Source: Atopsyche davidsoni
Taxonomy: Eukaryota > Arthropoda > Insecta > Trichoptera > Hydrobiosidae
Assembly: GCA_022113835.1 (NCBI GenBank)
Contig: JAILWY010000014.1
Span: 1,984,001 to 2,048,000 of the forward strand
Reading direction: 5' to 3'
Length of the DNA stretch: 64,000 nt
Part shown: piece after piece, positions 56,701-64,000 of the stretch
How positions within the stretch are numbered: the first letter of the stretch is position 1
Layout of the letters: every line of letters starts with the position of its first letter
Notes under the pieces: generated by a model
Databases searched by the model: none
Told to the model about the DNA's origin: nothing
The model's input: the letters and a program-made list of their open reading frames with translations, nothing else
Made by a program: the position numbers and the translations under genes

Positions 56701-57098
56701 CCATTGCGAGCAAACACCACGTCGACTTGAATATGGCTCACGAAATCGCTGACGTATCTTACTCGGATGGATCATACTGTCCCATCAATGAGTTTGTTGA
56801 AACTGTTGAATTTTCAGACGACATGAAAGACCACGTATTGAATAAGGTATTTGACTTTGGCAGCGATGACCTGAATATGGAAAGGGTTAATATCAAACAG
56901 GAAGTAGATTGGGGGGAAAACGTTACCGAAAATGTATTTGACGACTTGAATCTACCACAGGATAGTTTTTTGGATAGTTGCGGTGTGCAAATCAAAAGAG
57001 AACCCATGGACGAATGCATGGATGAGTCGGTACTAGAAGATTTTTCCATTAGCATCATACCTAAACAGGAACAGTTTGATGAGATATTCGGAAAGTAA
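53605..57098 (+). CDS. THAP-domain protein (whole gene, 4 coding exons)
   Basis: Exons 53605-53796, 53964-54219, 55502-56105 and 56309-57098 sum to 1842 nt, 613 aa plus TAA. The N-terminus is a THAP zinc-binding DNA-binding domain. C9-x4-C14, W39 and C59-x2-H62 are in place, and the closing Pro-Phe element comes from exon 2 (MKPGCMPKKF, about residues 86-95). The middle is basic, and exon 3 ends with a cysteine cluster. The C-terminus is acidic with several SUMO-consensus-like motifs (IKQE, IKRE, PKQE). This suggests a nuclear DNA-binding regulator. There is no transposase-like catalytic region, so it is not simply a P-element. AATAAA lies at 57452-57457. Confidence 0.9.
53964..54219 (+). CDS. 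THAP gene exon 2
   Basis: Acceptor tctttttccag, donor TTCAG/gtatat. Starts LPNDMENYMEYHVMG, supplies the end of the THAP fold, then a hydrophilic stretch with a nuclear-signal-like AKKRRMKTQK. Confidence 0.88.
54220..55501 (+). other. THAP gene intron 2
   Basis: 1.28 kb of AT-rich DNA with no recognisable feature. Confidence 0.8.
55502..56105 (+). CDS. THAP gene exon 3
   Basis: Acceptor tttattttag, donor ATCC/gtgagt. Begins EKQRLTRLPKKEKTLVNYQQ, very Lys-rich, and ends with a cluster CVCHEDRSHS, KLCRDTEC, NKNCG followed by a hydrophobic-aromatic run (VLIHLYDFTTNAFVGRSFA). The cluster may bind zinc. No known domain is claimed. Confidence 0.88.
56309..57098 (+). CDS. THAP gene exon 4
   Basis: Acceptor aaaattgtag. 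Contains a basic patch (YPVKRKRRMSKSAAELLEEH) then an acidic C-terminus with NIKQEVDW, QIKREPMDE and IPKQEQFDE before TAA. Confidence 0.9.
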
Positions 57099-60000
57099 AT
57101 GATTTACTTAATTTTTGATTAAAGATATTAGTGCATATTATAATAAGAGAATGTTTTCAAAACTGGTGTGCAGTGAAGGCATGCAGTCAAAGGCTGGATC
57201 TGAAAATCAATACATTTCGCGGCTGTATTTTCTGTGTGCGGGTGTACACTTTGCGCACGTTTGCTATGTTCACAAGTTATTTATATGTTTTTGGAACAAA
57301 GAAAAAATATGTTTTCCTGTACACATGTCTAGGTTATCTTAATTATTCCCAGCTTATAATATCGGCCCACAATAACAAGGATGTGTGAGATTTCTCCATT
57401 CTAATGAGATCGGCTTTCAATAATGAGGATGTTCGTCTCCTGTAAGACTTTAATAAAAATCCCTGATTACATTTCTACGTGGTGACTCGAGTGAAAACTC
57501 ACTATTTAAAATATTATATTTCATAAACAAGCCCAAACTATAACTAGATTAATTTCAATTTCAAATGGAATTTATCCTTACAGTAGGGTTGTCAACATAC
57601 ATACAACTGGAAATATTAATCAATTTATAGTTTTTAAATAAAAGTAATAGCTTTTATTTATAGAAACTTAATGAATTGTAAAAATTATAAGGAATTATTG
57701 AGCAAAAGATTTTATCTATTTGCTACATTTTTTAAAAAAAAATTTAAATTTCTAAAAAGAATTAATTATTTAATTTAATAAAGATTCATTTGAAAACAAA
57801 AACAAATAAATTTCAATGGATTTATTTTTTGTGGTCCAAAAGAATAATTAGTTTTCTAGTTTCAGATAATAAATCTTGAGAAGCCGTCTGTAAAGTTTTA
57901 CTCCAAATCAACTGGTCTTTTTAATCGCTACATTTCTCAGCCTGCACACGTCTCGGCCAACGCATGCCTCACCGCAGGCTAGCTTTTAAATAAATTAAAT
58001 AACACTAAGATTACAAATAAGGCATTACTTTTCCAAAATCTGTTAAAAATTATTGCTTGTATTATTGATTGTTAATGTACAAATCAAATGCTTTGTTTTT
58101 TTAGTTCAAAAACTACACCTGTTATCTTAAAGTAACCCATCTTGAAATATTATCCGTTTCTCTTTACGTACAAATTGAAAATAAAATGATATCTTAATTA
58201 TTATTTAAAATACATTTTACAAGTCATTTATTTGTATACAACGGATGTAGGCAATATTTTTTTTATTTTTGCATTTTGAACTTGTACTAGATTGTAAAAC
58301 TAAGATTATTTAATTTTTAAAAAAATTAAGTCTCCCGCAGTGTATTTTAGGAGCAGATGATGAAACAAAATACTGTTCAGAGTTGGATCTTAGTAAGGCG
58401 TAGTTTTTTTTTAATTATTGTTGTCACAACCCACATCGTGATATTTTTTTGTTTTCGATTCTTTGAAATTAAAAGTTTTTCACTCGTATCATAAAATCAG
58501 GCTGGAACGTCAATAAATCTTGTATTCTGCAAACCTGCTTTAGCAAACAGTTTGTTTAGTGTCTGACTTCACTAGTGCAAAACCCAACAAAACTGGATAA
58601 TATTTTCATCATTCTACCGAACGTAGTCGTTGATGTTAAGTACTGTACATATATATTACTATTAAATTATTATCAATCTAAGCTAAACATTAATAATAAT
58701 TAAAGACAATCTTACTACGCGCCTTTTAAGTGCTCCCAGTTATCAGAAGTTATTCTGCCATGACTGCTATTCTTGCCAGACTGGTAATATCTTACTTTCT
58801 AACATCTATTTGTGGGTAAACCTACCATGTCTTGGTTGATTTCCAATTAATGAATACAGAACTCGACTTCGAGTATTTCAATTCCTTTTGATCAATAATT
58901 TTCGGAATTGGATTTCAATATAAAACTCTTTATATTGAAATTGCTCCTGCAGCACTAAACAAGACAGCTAACACATTTATACCTCCGCACCCAATAGGCG
59001 GTAGTTTTTTTTTATAATTATTGTAGTCAATAGATTCTGTTTACCTTTTTTGCTGTGGCAACTCATTTTTTTTCTTTTATGAAGATAAAAATAAAATTAT
59101 TATTTCGGTCTATTTGTAATGGTAGATGAATATTGTAATCCTTAGTTGACTCGCACTTTGTGGATCTTACTAGGCGGTATATTATCCTGTGAAAATTTTA
59201 TTATCAATAAATATTATCATTTTATTTTATGCATAGTATTCTTATATTATTGTTAGCTATGCAATAAATTATTCCTTCATCTTTAATATATTGTGAACAG
59301 TATTAGTGATATTTTAAATTAGGGCTTAAAATATTTTTAGTGGCATCGTATCAAGTGAAATTATGATGTTTTATTAGTCGCCATTGTGAATTTTTTTACT
59401 TTTAAATTTTATTTCTCTCGTAAAATGGGGAAATTCTAGGGAAAAGTCTAGAGTAATTTGTTAGATTTGTTTATAGAACAAACAGTAATTGTAATAATAT
59501 AATAATTAAATATTATTATTCTTGTTATAATCCTATCCTTAAACGCTTTCAGACCTCTGTATGGGATGTAATAAAATTTTATTAAAGTGACTTCTGTGGT
59601 GCTATTCTTAACTAATTAATGCTGATTACTGAAGATAACGGTTTTAATCATTGATTACACATGTACATCTGACTTGACATGTCTCTTGGATCTGCGATTG
59701 TGTTGTGTCAATGATTATTATCTCAAAAGTTCGTCTGTTAAATCCGAAGGCGATTTATAACGATTTATCTTACAAATAAATTTTACATAATTGTAAAAAC
59801 TCAAATTGCTCCTCCTGATTTTAATACAGTCCGAGAGCAACTATACTGGACTTATCTAAGGGACAGTAATTTAAAAAATTATAGTCGATTTACACATCGA
59901 CGTGTATTTTATTTGATAACATAGTAATCGGGATTACTTATTGTATTTTCGCAATCGTGAGCATTTAGTTAACAAATAATACAAATATCAATATAAAGAA

Positions 60001-62131
60001 CTTTGCTGTGAGTGTGCCATTAAATTTTATTATTTTACAACATGCATTTATATAAATAAAAAAATACTAATGCTCTATATCAAATTACATATACTAAAGG
60101 TTAGTTTTTGAAAGAACAGTCAAAAATACTTTTTTTATTGTATAATTAAATATATCATTTTATCATAGCTAACCCATTTTCAAATGAAAATCATAAAGCC
60201 TAGGTCTTAAGACTGAAGAGCTAAATTTTGCTTTATTAAGGTATTTGCAATATTTTTGTTTAAAAATGTACTAAGACGTAAAAATGCAATTTATAATTCT
60301 GCTTAGCTTTTTATCTTCACATAATATATGCAGTAGCCTAGCTAATAAATCTAAAACTACCAAACTGAGGTCAGAATAGCGCCACAAACGTCTTTAGGTA
60401 AAGATAGAATAAAAGTTGTTAATTTTAAGATAACAAATAATATTAATACATTCTTTATTAAATTTTTATAAACACATAACAGGCTAGGAGAATGTTCCGA
60501 TAGATTTTCTGTTTCTGTGATAATGTAAGATCTTACAAATATATTTTTTTTTATGGAAATGACTTTATACCAATAATTATGTAATAAATATCATTGCTTT
60601 TAGTATAGAGTAAAACATTTTGTAATTTTAAAAGTTACGTTGTAAAAAAATTGAGTGCTATGAGACATGAAACCAAACTGCAAATCGTTCAATGTATCGT
60701 TGGCTTTGACTATAAAATGCTGACTTCCTTTTTATTAATAATTCGTAGTGAAACACGCTACGTGTCAAAAATCTATGACAGAAAGTACTTGGTGGAATTT
60801 CATTATGATATTTTTTTATTTAAAGAAATGAAATATTTTTACAAAGACTAGTCACAAAAAAGTGAAACAAGTCTCACCAAACACAATAAAAATATTTCTT
60901 TTTTTTTTACAAAAAAAATATTAAAAAGTCTTGATTTACACTTCATGACATCTGAAATTTTCACATGTAGAATTTGATAGATTTTTTTAGGAATTGACTT
61001 GTTTTTGAAGCCGACAATATATTTTGTTGTGCATTTATTGCAATACGATTTCTTGCAATGTAATAAGCGGGTGTCTCTCTGCTTTTTCACACACTCTGGT
61101 TTTGGGGATGGGCATCATTGTTGCCTTTCAAATAGCTTACAAACTTCGATTCAAAAATAGAGTGTGTGAAAGTATTTTAATAACTAAATCTATAATATTG
61201 TCTGTAATAATTATATCTTGGATTAAATTTATATAAACGTGTGTAAAATTAATTTAATACTATTTTATTGTACTTAGCTTTAGTTGTAAAATAAATTTTT
61301 CCCTAAATGAGAATATTTTGTTTTATTTTTTTAAATTGTAAGGAAATTTTTAATTTTTGTAAAAAAAATTTAAATTGTTACAAAAAAAACTGTTTTTTTT
61401 AACTATGCTTCTGTTGTGTTTTTATGCTATTATCAATTTTTCATCTCAATAATAGAAGTGTGTGTGTGTGTGCATCATAATAATTAAAAATTAATGTAAT
61501 AACTGAGGGTAACGTTTTGGAATATGATTTTTCAAGACAGAGTAAATACATTTTTAAAAATACCCGTTTTGTTATAAATTAATAAAAATTATTTTACATA
61601 ATTTGTGTTTTTTTGGTGGACTTAGTCCCATAATTAATTTAGATAATTTATTTTTTGTTTCTTAAATTAAACTTAAGTCAGAGACAATTCTTTTAATATT
61701 ATATAACCAGAGACAAACCAAACAAAAGTATTGTCATTTTGACAGATGACAGATATATGATTTCTGAAGTTCTCAACGAAAATAATTTTATCATGCCAGC
61801 TTTTAGAAGCTATCAATTCCGTTATTATTGAAATGAAATTAAATCACACAAAGTTTTCTTAAAATAAACTTCACAATGTATGTATTTGCACTTTAATTTT
61901 ATAAATATAAATATTTAATGTGATAAATAAGTGTACTTAAAGCTTTTAACTAATTGTAATTCCAATTTATTTTTGTTAAATATATTTAAATTTCAATATT
62001 TAAATTATTGTTGATTTTAATTATTGTATTCGTTAAATTGCTATGCAAGGATTCAGGATGTATACAATCAATTCGATAACTGGTAATAATTACTGTTTTT
62101 GTTTTTAAAAAAAAACTACTTTTTATTTCAG
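57099..62131. other. Intergenic: THAP gene 3' region and upstream of the zinc-finger gene
   Basis: Very AT-rich. Up to about 57460 is probably 3' untranslated sequence of the THAP gene. A short (GT)n lies near 61457. The 5' untranslated exon or exons of the zinc-finger gene must lie somewhere upstream of 62131, but I cannot place them. No other feature is recognised. Confidence 0.65.
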
Positions 62132-64000
62132 ATGGAAGATACAATAGAAATGGATATCAAAAGAGATGTTGATATTCAACTATCAACCAATCACCACTTG
62201 AATTATTTTACCATAAAACAAGAATTTGAAGAAACGACAAATGAACCCGATAACGTAGCTAGACAAACCTCACAGTCAGGTGATATTATACAATGTGTTT
62301 TGAACGAAGATAGTATCAAACATTATTATGACGAATACAATAATTACTTGAAAAGTGAAGTGGACGCCTGCATTGTCAGGAACACAAATAATCAATTCAA
62401 CTTGAAGAATGACCAAAAAAGCTTTGCTTGTACTATAACAGTGAAAGAACTAAGTTTTATAAAAGCTTATAAATTCATCAATTCAGGAAAGAAGTTTTAT
62501 GCTTGTTCTTTGTGCAATTATTACAAAACCAATCATTTTGACAGCTTAAAAAGACATAAAAAAAATAATTGCATGCAGAACCTATTAAAATCATGTAAGA
62601 AGTGTAAAACAAAAGAACCAACTTTACAAGACTTGAAAGACCGCAAAGAGAGACAAATGAAAAGAGAAAATCGAAAAAACAAAAAAGCAGCTATTACACT
62701 CAAAAGCGATATAAATATAAATGATAATTATATGTGCTTAATGTGTACTTATAGATGTGATAATTTAGCAGATTTAAGAGAGCATACCTTGTTTCATACA
62801 AAGTGCTCGTATCTGAACGGTGAAGATTGCAGCTGTGTTCAGAATCCAAATGAAGATAAAAAGTATACTGGAAGGTCTGCTTTATCTTGTGTCAAGTGTA
62901 AGTTTACTTGTATGGACTCTGATGAATTCAAACAACATGAACTTGAACACAACCAGTATGCAGTCGCTAATCCATGCGAAGACGAGAAAACTAACAATTA
63001 CTTCACTGATCTCTTTAGTTTTGATAATGATTATAACTCTGATGGAAATAATTCAATCTATGAACCTGTCAAGCGTAAAAAGGAATACTCTTGTGATCTA
63101 TGTCCTTTCAGGTGTGAACGAAAAAGTGTATTATCAAAACATATCCGAAAACATAGGGCAGATATTATCCCAAAGAGTGAACACCAATACATCAGTCAGA
63201 CTTCAGAAGGAGATCGGTACCATTGCAATATCTGTGATAAGTCATTCAAAGGTCAACCAATCCTTAAAAGACATCAGCGACTCTCTCATTCAGACCTAAA
63301 ACAATTTGCTTGTGATATGTGTGATTTCAAAACTAAACATATATGGATTTTTCAGAAGCATATGTATACTTATCATGATAGAGCAGAGTTCAAGAATGTT
63401 AAACTATATTCATGTGAAATTTGTAACTATAAAGCTAGGTATCCTTATATTCTCAAAAAACATAGACTACTACATGGTCAATCGGACAATCAATTCTTAT
63501 GTAAAAATTGTGGAAATATTTACTCAGATAAAAGTGAACTGATTAAGCATAGTGAAGAATCTCATCCAGAAGACACGGATTTCTTATTGGAGGCTGTCAA
63601 GTTTGAGGCTAACTTTAAAGATCACGATACGACTGACGATCCGGAAGCTTCTAGATTCCGATGCAACTTCTGCAGTTACAAAACGAGTCGACGCTATCTC
63701 ATGAAGAATCACACATTAAAATTACATTATAAAGATGAATGTGTGCGCAGGCACAGTGATAAAAGGTTAACTTGTAACCTCTGCAATTACACTGCTATTG
63801 TACCATCTATTATGAAAAGACACCAACAGCGGCACTCCGAAGACAGACCTTTTATATGTGAAAAATGTGGTGCACGATTTAAATTTCAAGATATACTTCA
63901 AAAACATATGCAGTCCCATGTATTGGAGAAGCCTTACGTGTGCGATGTCTGCGGTCGAGCTTTCCGAAGCACCACTCATTTAAAGATGCATTCTACAATA
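62132..64000 (+). CDS. C2H2 zinc-finger protein, truncated by the window end
   Basis: The exon begins directly after an acceptor (ttttatttcag) with ATG, so 5' untranslated sequence lies upstream. The frame is open for 623 codons to the last base of the window and continues beyond. The N-terminal 120 residues are acidic, with a SUMO-like motif (FTIKQEFEE). About twelve C2H2 or C2HC fingers follow, with first cysteines at residues 125, 202, 253, 321, 365, 394, 428, 457, 511, 548, 576 and 604. The last is cut before its final histidine. The first has a terminal Cys in place of His. Only the last few have the classic HxxxEKP/RPF linker (SEDRPFIC, LEKPYVC). The upstream fingers are widely spaced, as in insect sequence-specific transcription factors. 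Target unknown. Confidence 0.95.
   Translation, partial: MEDTIEMDIKRDVDIQLSTNHHLNYFTIKQEFEETTNEPDNVARQTSQSGDIIQCVLNEDSIKHYYDEYNNYLKSEVDACIVRNTNNQFNLKNDQKSFACTITVKELSFIKAYKFINSGKKFYACSLCNYYKTNHFDSLKRHKKNNCMQNLLKSCKKCKTKEPTLQDLKDRKERQMKRENRKNKKAAITLKSDININDNYMCLMCTYRCDNLADLREHTLFHTKCSYLNGEDCSCVQNPNEDKKYTGRSALSCVKCKFTCMDSDEFKQHELEHNQYAVANPCEDEKTNNYFTDLFSFDNDYNSDGNNSIYEPVKRKKEYSCDLCPFRCERKSVLSKHIRKHRADIIPKSEHQYISQTSEGDRYHCNICDKSFKGQPILKRHQRLSHSDLKQFACDMCDFKTKHIWIFQKHMYTYHDRAEFKNVKLYSCEICNYKARYPYILKKHRLLHGQSDNQFLCKNCGNIYSDKSELIKHSEESHPEDTDFLLEAVKFEANFKDHDTTDDPEASRFRCNFCSYKTSRRYLMKNHTLKLHYKDECVRRHSDKRLTCNLCNYTAIVPSIMKRHQQRHSEDRPFICEKCGARFKFQDILQKHMQSHVLEKPYVCDVCGRAFRSTTHLKMHSTI

Noticed and set aside
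57131..57388. Frame with NWCAVKACSQ resembling a second THAP start
   Set aside because: No tryptophan or C-x2-H pair follows, and it sits in the 3' untranslated region before the polyadenylation signal.
62820..63299. 159-codon plus-strand frame and a 78-codon frame after it
   Set aside because: These are out-of-frame readings of the zinc-finger exon, which is open in another frame for 623 codons.

Overview
This looks like nuclear DNA from an insect, most likely a moth or butterfly. It is AT-rich, its genes have many introns with GT-AG boundaries, and it is littered with decayed transposons: RTE-like LINE tails, a Helitron-like fragment, hAT and pogo-like MITEs, a piggyBac derivative and a mariner fragment. 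The lepidopteran placement is an inference from the transposon mix and gene style. No single sequence here proves it. There are no operons, CRISPR arrays or rRNA genes.

Region 1 (about 0.25-40.4 kb) holds two secreted cysteine-rich genes arranged head to head. Gene 1 is on the minus strand (15092 to 252, nine coding exons, about 445 aa). It starts with a signal peptide and continues with a chain of six-cysteine EB-like modules, mostly one per exon. One exon carries a Met-Gly-Lys/Glu repeat, and its following intron appears to be of the rare GC-AG type. Gene 2 is on the plus strand (16868 to 40223, four coding exons, 174 aa). It has a signal peptide, a proline-rich linker, two EB-like modules and a hydrophobic C-terminus. 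Every intron in both genes is phase 1, and the two start codons are 1.8 kb apart. They are probably an inverted duplicate pair. A tRNA-like sequence lies between them. Their introns hold most of the transposon debris, two minisatellites and some GC-raised islands that match no repeat I could see.

Region 2 (40.2-45.6 kb) is intergenic, with no supported gene.

Region 3 (45.6-64.0 kb) holds three nuclear-protein genes. A Phf7/G2E3-like gene with extended PHD, RING-like and PHD fingers lies on the minus strand (52889 to 45639, eleven coding exons, 961 aa). Its long tail is unlike known family tails and carries a SUMO-interacting-like motif. Head to head with it, 715 bp away, is a THAP-domain gene on the plus strand (53605-57098, four exons, 613 aa), whose C-terminus carries several SUMO-site-like motifs. 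A C2H2 zinc-finger gene begins at 62132 on the plus strand and runs off the window after 623 codons and about twelve fingers. The intron of the Phf7-like gene contains a piggyBac element with intact TTAA ends but only a relic of its transposase.

Exon boundaries were set by hand from splice consensus and by requiring the frame to close across every junction. For the four multi-exon genes the summed coding lengths are exact multiples of three. Signal exons and untranslated exons are the least certain parts.
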